Shown one piece after another: positions 35,296-47,814 of a stretch of DNA of 64,000 nucleotides. A model generated the notes under the pieces. The model searched no databases and had not been told where the DNA came from. It saw only the letters and a list, made by a program, of their open reading frames with translations. Source of the stretch: Siphonodentalium dalli (taxonomy: Eukaryota; Mollusca; Scaphopoda; Gadilida; Siphonodentaliidae). A program made the translations under genes and the position numbers. Location: the NCBI GenBank assembly GCA_032622095.1, contig CP136065.1, positions 67,175,675 through 67,239,674 on the forward strand, written 5' to 3'. Each line of letters opens with the position of its first letter. Position 1 is the first letter of the stretch.

Positions 35296-38200
35296 GATGC
35301 AAGGGAAGGCGGAAACAAGTTCCAGCGCGATTTTCATTTGACCTAACTTGGCACCCACCACCCCCTTTTTTACAAAATATATTTTCCGTTGCATTTTCAG
35401 AGACCCACCCCTTTTCAAAGATTTGTGACAACTATCTACACGATAACGTAAGAGATCAATGTGTTACATGTGCTTTTCGTTATTGCAATGCTTTGTTACA
35501 CAAATAGGGACACTTCTGGAAGTCAAATCGTCACCTGAGAACTATAATGTTGTGAGTCCATTTTTCCATTTTCAGAAGAAAAAAAAACAGTTTGAAATTT
35601 TGGTAGGTCAGTTTCCGTATATGAACAGTTTTTACATAGTTGAAAATGCGGCAAAATAATGGATCACATCGATATCCAATCTAATGGGGAATCTCATGAC
35701 CAGTTGTTCACGCGATTGCGAGTAAATGACGAAAACGTGTTTGGAGATAATAAAATGTAGACCCGTTTTAGGGTGGATACTCACATGCATGTAATCTCTG
35801 TAATTATCGTGTATTTGGCTTTTTACATGGATCATACAGATAATGTAATATGTGTCCACTGACAACCCAATCATTGCCGACGTGTTGACCGCACTGAGTT
35901 CTAGTTCCAATTAAGTCGGAATGTAGAGAAGCCGCTATATTGGACCGGGTCGCCGGGCCACTTAAAATAATTGTTCGCGGGATAACCCATATGATGGACG
36001 TTCTATTTAAATAATTACCAGTCCCCTCTTGATATTTATAGCAGTGGTGGATCAGGATTTCCCCTACGCAGGGGCTATATATGATCCCCGACTTGGGGCT
36101 ATATATGATCCCGAAAGCTACCAGGCGGGGTGGCTAACACTGAGCTATTTAAGTAAAACATATTATATTGTACCTTCTTGCCCAGATTATTCCGACCAAT
36201 ACATTCAACTATAAGTCCCTTGGCGATTTGAAACTTTCGAGACCCCACGCCAAACAAGCATAATGGTCGAAAATGTTCTATATCAAGCCTGTATATGCCA
36301 GACGTGTCGCATCTGGTGTTCGTGCATTAATAAAATGCCAGATATCACACAGACTAATTTCCGCATCCGTTAGAGAAGACATGTTTTGGACTGGCCTCAA
36401 ATGTCCTGAAAGCAGACAGTTTGACTTCGCTTATCACTATTCACTTATCTGGCCTGTTAACAATGAACCTCTCGCGCGCAGGTGATTAATGTTGTCAATT
36501 ATTGGTGTGGCCATGTAAAATACATGCAATACATGTATTTTACATACATAAATTACATGCATGTGTGTATCCATCCTTATGTAATAAAACGCCGCACTGT
36601 GTGCTCACCGATGAACTTTGATGGAACAATCTCTTCTATCAGAATAGTATATGAATAAATGTTATTAAAGAGCATCATAGTCCCCACATTCATGGGTGTA
36701 CACACACCGGAAATAGAGTATATAAATAATATATGATTGTGTAAAAATATAATAAGTGCGTGATGTTTGATATGTGAACCATAATTCCACCAATGAGTGC
36801 ACAGCTGGAAAGTTTCCGAAGTTATATTGCTTCCGGTGAGAATCAATCGTGAAATTATTCAGTATAATCATAGTTCTGATAAAACATGTAATATTTAGTG
36901 CACTTAAACCGACTTGGTACCTTCGCGATGGCCTGATGGTTAAACATGTTAAAAGTGCAGACAATAAACATAGAGAAAATGAAGAAATAAAAACTATTCA
37001 ATGCCCCAATTTGAACATTTTTACGATTCTAGTCACTGTTTATAACAATCTCTGAAATTAATTAAATTGAATGTAATTTACTCACAAAAATCATTATAAA
37101 ATGCAGCATCAGATAATCGCAACTTGAACAATACAAATAACCAATCTAAGAACAAGGTATGCCGATAATCGCCATGTTCTGTCCATATAAGTACAAACTT
37201 TAACAGACCAATCGCGATTTAAGGCCTCAAGTCGCTTTGATTTGTGATTGAAAATAATATAATTAAAAATGCTTCATGGTATTTGTAATACAATTATCAA
37301 ATGAACAAACGGACTAAAGATACATTGCACGTTGTATACACTATCACTACGTGTATATGTCGTTCTCTTGGTTCTGATCTATCTCATGAAATGCATTGGT
37401 TATCTCTACGGGGAAGTACACAATTTACCCCAGACTGATAATAAAATGTTAATAATTTAGCATATACTCCAACCAGAAAGTTGAAAATTAGCAACTCAAT
37501 AACATCGATGTTACAGTTGCTCGAAGGAATGCTTGAGTAAAACGGATTATTAGTACAATATTAATTAACAACTGAATAATGTTATAATAACTTCATCAAA
37601 CAGGCAGGGAAAATATAACACAATTATATATCAAACTTTGACTTTTAAAAAGCACTTGGTCAAACAGAAACACTGGGACATTTGAACTAGTAATCACGAT
37701 AAACAATGAGATCGGGACAAGCCTATTAACTTGGACTCGAAGACCAGTTACATGTATATTAACTAAAATGTGGTTCGATATCGGCAACAGTTTAATCCCT
37801 GTAACATTGAGCTCATAAAGTTGAACCGATGAGCGAATTCCGCACAAGTGTGTCTAACTCGATAAAAACATAGCAAATAAATGACTGTAACAAATGCAAT
37901 GATATACGCAATTTAGGGACCACAAAGCGAATTATGTTCTAGAACATCAAACTTGAAATCACAACAAAGATATGAAACTTTCAATTAATGACGACAGTTA
38001 TTGTGCAAATCATAAAGCGTTCGTTTCATTTGAACAAAACAATTACCGCAAACAAACTGTTATCTGCTGTACGTAAACTTGCTCCGTTTGGTGTCGGGGA
38101 TTTCAGATATACAATAGAAAATGTAGCACCACTAACACGCACGTTGAACGAACACGTAACTGGTTCGTTTCCTGAAATCAGTACATGTTTCACTTAACTA

Positions 38201-39540
38201 AAGTAAAATTCAATGAAACTGACGCCTTTTAATAATTAAAGTCAGACTTCTTCACCTGCAAAACTGCGTATTTAACGGTCTGACAAAACTCAATGCGCAA
38301 ACTATGACAACTGGGCTGAAGATCTCCGAGATATTGAATGTTTTCTGATTATGGACGACCATACATTATCGCGTTGCCATCCGTACCAGCAGTATATTGG
38401 TCCCACATAGCATTATTATTTTTATAGACAGAGCAATGCGCTATCAGGTTAAATACTGTCAACTTCCTTTCGCAAGATGTGTCTACTTTTGGTAGCGAAA
38501 TCCTTGAAAGCGTGAGGTGCCTGTTAGAAAATCCAAAACTGTGGGGTCGAATTTCCAAGTGTTAGAACATTTTGGTATGGTCTGGTTCAAGGGAGTGCAA
38601 TTGGAACTTATTTGGTGGGGAACCACCACCCCTCCCCGACAAAAATCAGACACGTCCCATTATTTTTAAATATAGTTTTCTGATAACGTTTCTGCCGTCA
38701 ATGTAACAAAAATCTATCACATTAAAAGTAAAAATTGGAATGTGAATTTGGGTGATATTAAGAATGTGAAGATGGATGTTTGGATGACCCATCAACCCAT
38801 TATAATATAGCTTTATATATCAGAAAATCTTGGACAAAACAAAACGTGCTTTAATATCCTATCTCGATAACATCACAACGAGCCATCGATAGCTTGCATT
38901 CACGTCAGGGCAAGAGTGTAAAATCTCCAGTATCACACCTATTAAGATGCTTCATATCTCAAGCATTTAAACAAGCATATTTAGTTGACTAAACAGTTGT
39001 GAAGACAAAACTGCAGACCGCTAATTAACAATTGTAATAATATAATGAAACAGGGTATTTTGTTCCGATACCATTTCTTCCAAATTTCAGAATGCGCCAT
39101 TCGTCAAAGATTTTCCACATGACGATTTTGTGTGATACAATTGGTCAATGAGATACGACATTATAGCACGGAGAAAGTTTTTCACACATGTATATACAAC
39201 AAAATAGCACAGCATTTATCGTGGGGCCTGGGAGAAAACTTACAGACATAGACATACAACAAAATTACATAGCATTTATCGTGGGACTGTGAGGCCAATA
39301 CACATTTCATGGTCATCAAACGAAAGAAAATTTCGCGGCAATTCCAACGATACCAATATATCATTTTCCCGCCAAAATGGACTTACGACATTATAATTAT
39401 CAGGCAACGATTAATGTCTCCTTCATAGCTGTTGACTAATATACATGTACACAACCTTTGATGTGAATTTGAAGACCTGTGCGGCCTCGTTCTGTGCATG
39501 GTGAGGAACATCTTATATCTATATTTGCGAATGTCTGTCT
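35296..39540. other. Long intronic stretch without recognisable genes
   Basis: Mostly unique AT-rich DNA. 36590-36660 is an inverted copy of about 70 bp found again at 63520-63590 (shared TATTCATATACTATTCTGAT and AGAAGAGATTG). Near 39190-39290 two copies of CATTTATCGTGGG lie about 65 bp apart. The open frames here show no domain signatures. Confidence 0.4.
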
Positions 39541-39552
39541 GTCTGTCTGTGT

Positions 39553-40400
39553 TCTATAGAAATTCACAGAGGACCACCTAGATGGCACAAAAGGTGTCTA
39601 ATATGGGTAACTTTTTACGAGAAAGATAATGGCGAGGGTCAGAATTTTCTAAAGTGACGCCGTTGTTGTCATGCGCAGACACTGAATTGGGAGGGGCAGA
39701 ACAAAAATTTGTCGCCGATTGCCACCAAACTTATATATAATCATCCCAATAATATGAGGAAACTAATGGTGTGGTTTAAATATGTCAACAGTCGCGCCGT
39801 TCGCGTCAGGGATGACCGGAAGGGGAGACGGTCACCAAAATTGATCAAAATAATTTTAGCGCCGAATTCCACCAAATTGATGCACATTCTTCTGAGATCT
39901 TCTCCATGATACAAGGAATCTTATTGTGTGATTTAAAGACGCCAAATTGGTGTCGTTGGGATGAGAGATCTGGGGGGGGGGGGGGGGGGGGTCGATGGGC
40001 ACTAAATCTGATAAGAATTGGTTTAGTCGCCGATTGCCACGAAACTTATACAAATTAATTCCCATGGTATGAGGTGTCTAATGACGTGGCTTAAAGCTGT
40101 CAAAAGTGGCGTCATTCGAGTCAGGGGTGCACTGAAAGGGAGAGGGGCACCAAAATTGATACACAATATTTTTAGCGCATTGTTCCACCAAATTGATACA
40201 CATTCTTATCCATGATATGAGGAATCTAATCGTGTGATTTTAAAGACGTCATATTGGTGTGCTGCTTTGGTGAGAGATGGGGTGGAGTGGGGTGGGCACT
40301 AAATTTGATAACAAAATTTTTAGTCGCGGATTAGCACCAAACTTACAAATAATAATCTCCATGATATCAGGAGTCTAATTGTGTGGTTTAAATGGGAACT
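39553..40400 (+). mobile_element. Helitron-like element with about 140-bp tandem units
   Basis: Begins TCTATAGAAATTCACAGAGG, which resembles the 5' end at 43940 (- strand, TCTATATAAATTCACGAGGG) and that at 48242. The body is a tandem series containing GTCAAAAGTGGCGTCATTCG-type, CACCAAATTGATACACATTC-type and GACGCCAAATTGGTG words, shared with 47815-48830. A long G-run lies at about 39973-39991. No 3' CTAG terminus was identified. Confidence 0.55.
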
Positions 40401-41930
40401 GTTAATAAAACGTTTTGTTCAGTATTAAGGTTACTAAAAACTAATCATATTCGAAAACACCAACTTATAGCGTAAAAATCGAGATTTTAATGCCTTTTTT
40501 ACGTCGAAAATACTTAGGAAAAACTCAAAAGCCACTCGCTCGCCAGTTTTATGTGCACAAAGAAGCGTGATGTCAAAGTTGGAACGCAACTTTTTTTCGG
40601 ATTAGGGAATAAGACGTAAACATGTCCACGTGTTTCTCATTTGTTTTGTTAATGGCGACTTACGATACAAATCTACTATTTTCAACAATTTGGACATTTA
40701 GAACGTATTGATGACTGAACTGTGTAATCACATAATATCACGGAGTTGTGCTAGGAATATACGTTGGACCCTGTTTTGAGAATTTTCGATGAATATTGTG
40801 AATTTGATTTTCTATTCTGATTGTTGACATTTCGCAATTGAAACAAATTGACACTGACAGGTCACTTTTGAAAGTCAGATTTATGTTTTAGAGGAATGTT
40901 TATCAGCCAAGAGTCAAAATTATTGGACTGTAATGTGCAAAGAACAGTTATCTGCAGTTATCAACACATTCTTGGTGGAAAAGATTCTAAAACTACGATG
41001 CAATTTGAGAAGTAAATCACATATTTTCGATGTTTTTTTCCGATGGTAATCCGACATGGGCCGTTTTCAACAATGCCAGCAAGGAGCTGATGCTGAACTC
41101 TTCAAATTTGATGATTATATATTATATTTTAATAAATATATATTTTTAACCATTCCGCTTGTATATATTCTCCAAAATCAGTTGGACAAATGTAGGTGAA
41201 CAACCGATATACAATAATAGCCTGATCGAGTTAAAATAGATTCATTGATCGATCTTCCTGGCACATTGCTCACCGTTGTATTGTAAGATGGGGGACCTCT
41301 AAGTTTCTTGAACATTGAAATTCCGTTTGTTTGAGAATTTGTAGATGTTTATATTGAATACTCTCAGTAAATAATTATTCTGTTTGTTTCAAAAGAAATC
41401 AGAATAATTGCTATTGTTTGCAAGTACTAGTATTGGTAGAAAGATAATTATAGAACAGTTTAGATTGACTCCCCTCTTACCAGATGTATGCTTACTGTGG
41501 AAGACCGATTGGTCTATTTAAGCACTTCGGGCTATTATAGATCACTCGGTGATTCACCCAGGTCCGTTGGATGGCTCAAACGATGTTTCCTGAGCAATTC
41601 CTACCATGGCCGGTTTATATATAATTTGAACCACACCATTGATTGTTTCGTACCATATTTTTTTGTCATTTCACACCATATTCATTTGTATGTTTCGTTG
41701 GTTCACACAAATGATAATTGGTCATGCATATGCCGCGTACCATGTGAAAAATTATTTTAATTTTGTTAACTTAATGAAAGCGAACATGTTTACGATTTAA
41801 CGTTACGTGATGATGACAACTCGACAATTACATGTAAACATATTTCTTTCTTTTTTTTTGCGAAAAAAAATTAACAAATTGAAATTGTGGCAACAAAGTT
41901 AAAGATACATAATCCGAATTAACGCTTGCA
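40401..41930. other. Intron sequence, nothing recognised
   Basis: The open frame at 41488-41760 (90 codons) has no domain or splice support that I can see. Confidence 0.35.
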
Positions 41931-41934
41931 TATT

Positions 41935-42145
41935 ACTATTTCCTAGGCTTCGGGGTAAACATAGTTGATTCGATTCGAGGAACCCACCCGTCAAAGCTCA
42001 GAGTGATCAGATACCAATTGTTTAAATCTATTATTTTTTACCATCTATAATATTTACTGGCCCAGTAAAAAGTCGATAAGAAGACGTTCTCGAACCAAAT
42101 TTCGGATGAAGATGGACAACTCTAAAAGCAAGTGGCTTTTTTTGT
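41935..42145. mobile_element. Half copy of a palindromic MITE
   Basis: Matches the left arm of 45893-46298: TTACTATTTC..AGGCTTCGGGGTAAA, CGAGGAACCCAC, AAAGCTCAGAGTGATCAGAT, CGGATGAAGATGGA. The mirrored right arm is missing. Confidence 0.75.
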
Positions 42146-42149
42146 GTCA

Positions 42150-43250
42150 GCTATTTGACAAACCGGCAAAATTGTGTTGAACAAAATGTTGATAAATAAC
42201 AGGTTTTGGATAATTGTTTACTATTGTTGACTGGTTGGCATTAAATTTTTTTTTGGGCCATTAATCGATTCTGATAACCAAAGCGGCATTTCAAAAAAAT
42301 GTTTGTTGTTGGAATCTGATAATATGGGAACCATCGAATCAGTTTGATTACCTTTAATGTTATTTCAAAAAAATAATACGGTATACTCAATGGTACAAAT
42401 TGTCGAAATGATACATGTACTGGTATAAAATGTCCAGAACCCTGGTGTGAAACATCTCAATGTCAAACTTCTATGGCACGAAATGTCCAGCAACGTATTG
42501 GCTGTTCAGTCCATTGCACATTATAATTTATTTCCAAATAAAGGTAATACTAAATATTAAAGCAGCGTTTAGTGTTAAGTTCAATCTTGAACTAATTGTA
42601 CATGTGATATAGTCACAGGGGCTTGTTGTAAAGAAAACAAGTAAAATTGAGGGTGCCACTTTATCAAACATTATAAATGCATCAATATTCTATTGATATA
42701 CATGTAATGCTTTACAAACGCATGCTTTTGTATATATATATTTATGCTTGTTTCCTTAACAAGCCCATGTGGCCTCAGTTTAAGTATAGGAAGCCACGAC
42801 TTATCTGCGAAAGAGCTCTGGATCTCTTGTTCACTCATTGTGTGACCACTGAAATCAGAGACGTGGCTAGATAGTCTCCCCATTGAGGAGGGGGGTCCAC
42901 TTTGATACCTGTATGTTACGACAGCACCCATTGGAAGGAAGTTTCCTACTGATGGCTATATCGGTCCAAAATTTGTTCGAAAATTATTAATCAGCTATGA
43001 CATTTTTGCCCGGTACGGCTTTTTATCAAACTACATTTGTACATGCACTTACCGTAAGTGAATATCACTTCAATTTGCTTTAAATCGAGTAATATAGTTT
43101 TAGGACATCACCAATCAGAGTAATATGATTTCATGACTTCACAGATCCGAGTAATATGGCTTTACAACATGGCATAATTCTATTTCACTGTTAAATAATG
43201 CATAGCCAATGATTTTTTGTTATGTCAATATTACACCGTCACTAAGAGGC
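42150..43250. other. Intron sequence, nothing recognised
   Basis: AT-rich; short GAGTAATATGG/GATTT words repeat near 43085-43160 with about 35-bp spacing. No gene recognised. Confidence 0.35.
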
Positions 43251-43251
43251 A

Positions 43252-43880
43252 AAGTAATTAATGTTATGGATAGGGTATTACTTTGTTGGTTTGATATTAT
43301 AGGCCTGATTTCAGCCCTCGGTAACCTCATTTCAGCCTTCGATGTCAGGCTGATAGTGATATGAGGTTACCTTAGGCTGATATCAGGCCTAATATCAAAC
43401 TAACCAAGAAATGTCCTCTAAATATTATATAACTAGTAGGGTGACCAGTCGTTGCCCAGGATAATGCTCCCACTTTTTTCTTTGACCCAAATACCATCAC
43501 TGTATACATTTCTAATCTGCACCATTATGATGATTATCTTTCTCATAAGAAATAACAAATTAATAGATACATAGTGTAGGGTATTACATCTACCTGGTTG
43601 GTTTGAATATATAGGCCTGATTTCTGCCCCTCATATCAGCCTTCGACCTTCGATGTCAGGCTAATAGAGATATGAGGTTACCTCAGGCCGATATTGGGTC
43701 TAATATCAAACCAACCAAGTAATATCCTCTAAATATTATGTAACTAGCAGGGTCGTTACCCATGTTAATGCAGTGTGGTATTGTTTTGCCCCTCCCACTT
43801 TTTGTCCCTTACCACAATACCGTCAAGTGCTGTATACATTTCTAATCTGCACAATTATGTTGATTATCTTTCTCGTAAGA
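43252..43880. repeat. 311-bp tandem duplication carrying a hairpin and a Helitron end
   Basis: 43252-43560 and 43570-43880 are direct copies. Each has an inverted repeat of about 115 bp (GGTTTGATATTATAGGCCTG returning as CAGGCCTAATATCAAAC; hairpins at 43288-43406 and 43598-43711), then CCTCTAAATATTAT and a - strand Helitron-type 3' end (CTAG then T, at 43433 and 43744), then TGTATACATTTCTAATCTGC. It looks like a MITE plus Helitron block duplicated as a unit. Confidence 0.75.
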
Positions 43881-43940
43881 AATTACCCCCGTTAGACTCC
43901 TTTGGAGCCATCTAGAAGGTCCCTCGTGAATTTATATAGA
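43744..43940 (-). mobile_element. Short non-autonomous Helitron
   Basis: On the - strand it starts TCTATATAAATTCACGAGGG and ends GGGTAACGACCCTGCTAG followed by T; GGGT/ACCC forms the terminal stem. Length is 197 bp. Its 5' end directly abuts the 3' end of the next Helitron at 43942. Confidence 0.6.
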
Positions 43941-43941
43941 A

Positions 43942-44768
43942 CTAGCAAGTTAGCCCGCCACTGGCGTGGTTGGTCAAAAACATGACAATTAAAAAAAAAA
44001 AAAATTTAATTTAATTTTTTTTTTTTTTTTTAATAATTAATTATTTAATTTAATTTGTTGTTATTCAATGAGTTAATTCTGCCTTTTTAATTTTTTTTAA
44101 TTTAATTTTTTTTTTCAATGAGTTAATTCTGCCTTTTTAATCAAAAGAAATGACGGTACCCGTCCCTAGGGCGGAAACACTGACCCCATGAAATTCTCCC
44201 ACCTTCCTAAGAACGACATACATAAGAATCACACAACACGCATTTTTTGTTTTTCAATGAGTTAATTCTGACTTTTTAATCAAGAGAAATTATGGTACCC
44301 GTCCCTAAAAGAGGTATGATTCGATGAAAATCTCCCCCGTTCATAGGAACGACAGACATTAGAATCACACGACACGCATTTGTTGTTTTCGAATGAGTTA
44401 ATTCTGCCTTTTTAATCAAGATAAATGCATTCCGCCGTTCCGGTGCTTTTTGCATCCGTAGGTTCGTACGCATAGGTGACCGTTTAGCAACGCCGGTGGC
44501 AATAAAGAGCGTTACTCGGTTAACAACGCCAAATTTGGTCAATTCAAAGAGGGTGACTGCCTTAACCCCCGCAGTGCCGAGGACGGTGATTTTGATGATT
44601 GGGAGTGGAGAATGAGTGCTCAGAGCTTCTCCAAAACGCCACGACGACCATTCCCGTGTGATTTTACCCTTAGATGGGAAGTTTGAGCCCAATCGGTCCA
44701 GCCGTTTTCGAGTGTATAGAGTACAAATATATATATACACGGAAGTCTCAAATTATACAGTAGATAGA
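43942..44768 (-). mobile_element. Non-autonomous Helitron, 827 bp
   Basis: On the - strand: 5' TCTATCTACTGTATAATTTG, GAGACTTCCG, CTCGAAAACGG and AAACTTCCCATCTAAGGG. The 3' end has an inverted CGCCAGTGGCG stem and TTGCTAG followed by T. Internally there are three or four tandem units of about 137 bp (ATGAGTTAATTCTGCCTTTT) and an A/T homopolymer patch at 43990-44110. The left part of the palindrome spacer is a relative. The 154-codon frame inside (44276-44740) is not a recognised protein. Confidence 0.75.
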
Positions 44769-45345
44769 CATTCACAAATATAGGTATAGATAAAGATTTT
44801 TTAAGAAGTTCCCGGACCCCTGTGGTTGTAAATAGAATTCACTCAGAGGTTCTGACGTTAAACTTGTGCCACCTTCTAATTTACATGTACCGGTATACTA
44901 CTGGTAGTGTTGCTTGATAAGTTGTTAGACATGTGTTGATTTGATTTGGGTTGAAAGATTAGAAAATCAGTGCCCCCCTCTCAAAATTATCATTTAAGGA
45001 ATGACCTTGGTTTTTAATGTAATTACAGTTTAAAGATGGTCTATCTCTCCATAAACCAAGTTTTATATGCTGCAGTTTCCTGAAATATGTATGAAATATT
45101 AAAAATAATAAATATGAATTGAAAACCCCTGTCCGGAAATGCTTCTATCTGACAATATTGATTTTATTTTATATTTTCTGGTATATTAGATACATACACA
45201 TATACAACTAATTCGGGACATTTTACAGCTCGTAAAAATGTTTGGAGTGTAGCAAGTGGGAGAACTCTATCTGAGATTGCCTGAAAGTTTTATGACATGA
45301 CGGTTTGTTGTAAAAATAGTAACGAAAAATATGTCCCAATTGATA
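44769..45345. other. Intron sequence, nothing recognised
   Basis: No feature seen. Confidence 0.35.
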
Positions 45346-45349
45346 ATCA

Positions 45350-45528
45350 CATTATATAAGAAATTGAATGCCCTCATAGAGGTGAATATCTACATGTATA
45401 CCAAATTTAATTGAGATCCAAGCAAGTTATTAGCACTACTGTTCAAGTTATGTCCTGAACAGACATCAGACGGATGGACAGACAGGTGCAAAACAGTATA
45501 CCCCCTTTCTTAAAAAAGGGGGTATGAT
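45350..45528 (+). repeat. Element 3' end with terminal hairpin
   Basis: GAGATCCAAGCAAGTTATTA, AAGTTATGTCCTGAACAGAC and ACGGATGGACAGACAGG lead to a stem ATACCCCC..GGGGGTAT at 45499-45526. I recognise this layout as a dispersed repeat 3' end of marine invertebrates, but cannot name the family. Confidence 0.5.
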
Positions 45529-45892
45529 TATAGATTATTGATATAAGCATTTCCTGACATGACTGTGTCTTCGACTCGATTTTATTATTTTATACCCTGG
45601 GAATTATAGAAAACATATTTAGGAAGCTATAGATATAAACCCATCTTCAAATGCTGATCACAAACTGATATTAAATAAGTTTTTGTTATTCGGTATAAAG
45701 CCTTTAGACTCTACTGTTCAGACTTCACTGTTTACAGCTACCGGTATAATCTTGTGTGCCAAATATAACTGCAGGGTGGAATATAAGTGTAGGGTGAAAA
45801 TGTCTGGAAAAAAATTAATCATAGTTTAATAGAAGTGTGTGTTCACTGTGGGAACATATCAATTCTCACAGAAAAGTTGATATCTTGTGGAA

Positions 45893-46298
45893 GATCAGAC
45901 GCTCCTAAATTACTATTTCTTTAGCTTCAGGGGTAAATAATATTTGATTCGAAGCGAGGAACCCACTCTTCAAAGCTCAGAGTGATCAGATATTGATTTT
46001 TGAAGTTTGTTATTTCTCGAGATGTGTACTAATAATTGGCACAGAAACACGAGGTCAAACAGACAAATTGCGGATGAAGATGGATAATTCTAAAATCAAG
46101 TGGTAATAATAACTTGATTTTAGAGTTATCCATCTTCATCTGCAATTTTGACCGAGACCACCTTTTTGACGGCATGTTTTTGGGCCACACACAATAGAAA
46201 TAATAAACTTCAAAAATTTATATCTGATCACTCGGAGTGTTGATGGGTAGGTTCCTCGACTCGAAGCCAAAGAAATAGTAATTTAGGAGCATCTGATC
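45893..46298. mobile_element. Palindromic MITE, complete
   Basis: Arms of about 200 bp: CTCCTAAATTACTATTTCTT returns as AAGAAATAGTAATTTAGGAG (with one altered base), and GATGAAGATGGATAA returns as TTATCCATCTTCATC near the centre at about 46107. GATC words flank both ends. It is non-coding, with a half copy at 41935-42145. Confidence 0.88.
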
Positions 46299-47390
46299 GG
46301 ATTAAGTACCTTTAAACAATTATTTTTGAATCTAGACTTGATTATAAAGCAAGTTTTCGCAATTGACATGCTTAAAATTGATACATGCATGGGGAAATGT
46401 AACCATCGTTGTCTACATGCCCCGTGTGCGCAACATCTCAAATGAAAAATACAGTCTCTTGACTAGTATTTGTAATTAAACTATTTGTATAGCATTTGTT
46501 ATTTAAATTTAGAACATAATTTTGTTTAAATGTGCAGATCTACATATATGGTAATAAGCATCGTGCAGGGTGGATTTTCTCCTAAAATTAATAAACATAC
46601 AGGTACAATTATTTGGCACACAAGAGTAGGCACTTTGGTGGAGTCCAGACAAGCGTTTTCCGACTGCTCGGAATTTATCGCCAAACAATAGTGGTATTTG
46701 TAAGGGATTAGTGGTAGTCATATAATAAAGTTGTATATCATGTATATGGTCACAATATATATAATGCAATGTGAAAGTTGATATGACATCTGTTCTGTTC
46801 GACTTCAGGTGTATACTCAATTTCTACTCCGGCAATGTTCAGAATCCTATCCAACGACACTGGTATGAAGCGTCTAGAACTTATAATCCATATTTAATAT
46901 AATTATAAATCCTTCCGACATTCAGTGTTACCGATCTCCAGAATCAACAACTGACTGTTCAAGGCGGTTCCACTCAATGGTTGTTTTTAAGAAGTCATCA
47001 TAATGACTAATGAGTAATGTACAGTGCTAGTACGCAGTAGATCGAACGATTCTCAGATAGTACAGTCATCACTTGTTACACACCTCCTAAGTTCTCCACC
47101 AGGTTTTGACAGACACTCCCTGCCACACTGGGGACATTCACAGTAACAGTACTAACACTCACAATGACAGTGAATGAGTGGATATACCTACTGATAGTGA
47201 TGCAGTCCTCAAATTTGGTTGCTTTATTTTCCTTGTCTTCTTCGAATCTTTTTTTAGAGTTAGATATAGATTATTCATTTATAGAATAACAATCAATTAC
47301 CATGACAATCGTCGTCAACAATGAATGACATTGATAATTTGATCGATTCAATGATTGTTGACACTGTGACTTGGTGAATTTAAATTTTAA
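46299..47390. other. Intron sequence, nothing recognised
   Basis: No feature seen apart from short-frame open reading on the - strand (46509-46820) without domain support. Confidence 0.35.
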
Positions 47391-47391
47391 C

Positions 47392-47583
47392 TTAAGTCTC
47401 GCTGTCCTTGCGACTATCTTCGTCGGCTGGTTCATGTAAATATGGACCAATATACAAACGCAAGCCATCAAAGGCATCTTTAGTATCTGCCATAGATGCA
47501 GGATCCTCCGCAACACGTAACTCGTCGTCATTTTCGTGATCAGAGTTACTTTCAGAAGCGGAAATGCTGTGTGCAGAAGCCAT
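47392..47583 (-). CDS. Possible short exon or gene, acidic protein
   Basis: From ATG at 47583 the frame reads MASAHSISASESNSDHENDD and later LRLYIGPYLHEPADED, then stops after 63 residues. The Ser/Asp/Glu-rich start followed by an xxPYxxEPxxxE motif resembles the beginning of invertebrate proteins carrying the P2X7-type C-terminal domain (from memory, unverified). No clear splice donor follows, so it may be a truncated copy. A perfect CRE palindrome TGACGTCA lies 37 bp upstream. It lies antisense inside the presumed lectin-gene intron. Confidence 0.35.
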   Translation of the reverse strand: MASAHSISASESNSDHENDDELRVAEDPASMADTKDAFDGLRLYIGPYLHEPADEDSRKDSET

Positions 47584-47619
47584 TTTTCGTAAACAGTTCG
47601 TCTGGGGTAAGTCCCACTT

Positions 47620-47627
47620 TGACGTCA
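47620..47627. promoter_or_regulatory. CRE-type palindrome TGACGTCA
   Basis: Full 8-bp consensus for CREB/ATF factors, just upstream of the - strand ATG at 47583. Single short sites occur by chance, so function is only suggested by position. Confidence 0.35.
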
Positions 47628-47814
47628 CGGGTTTTGCTGTCACGTTACTCGAGCAAAATCAGCTAAGAAATAATAATCGATTTTTAAAAATCGCTAAAAA
47701 CACGTTAATCGATATAATTATATCTAATTTTTTATTGGATGTTATATTGGAACCTTATTCACACCAAACTAGCCATATAACATTGAAATGATAAACATTT
47801 AACAGTTCCTATTT

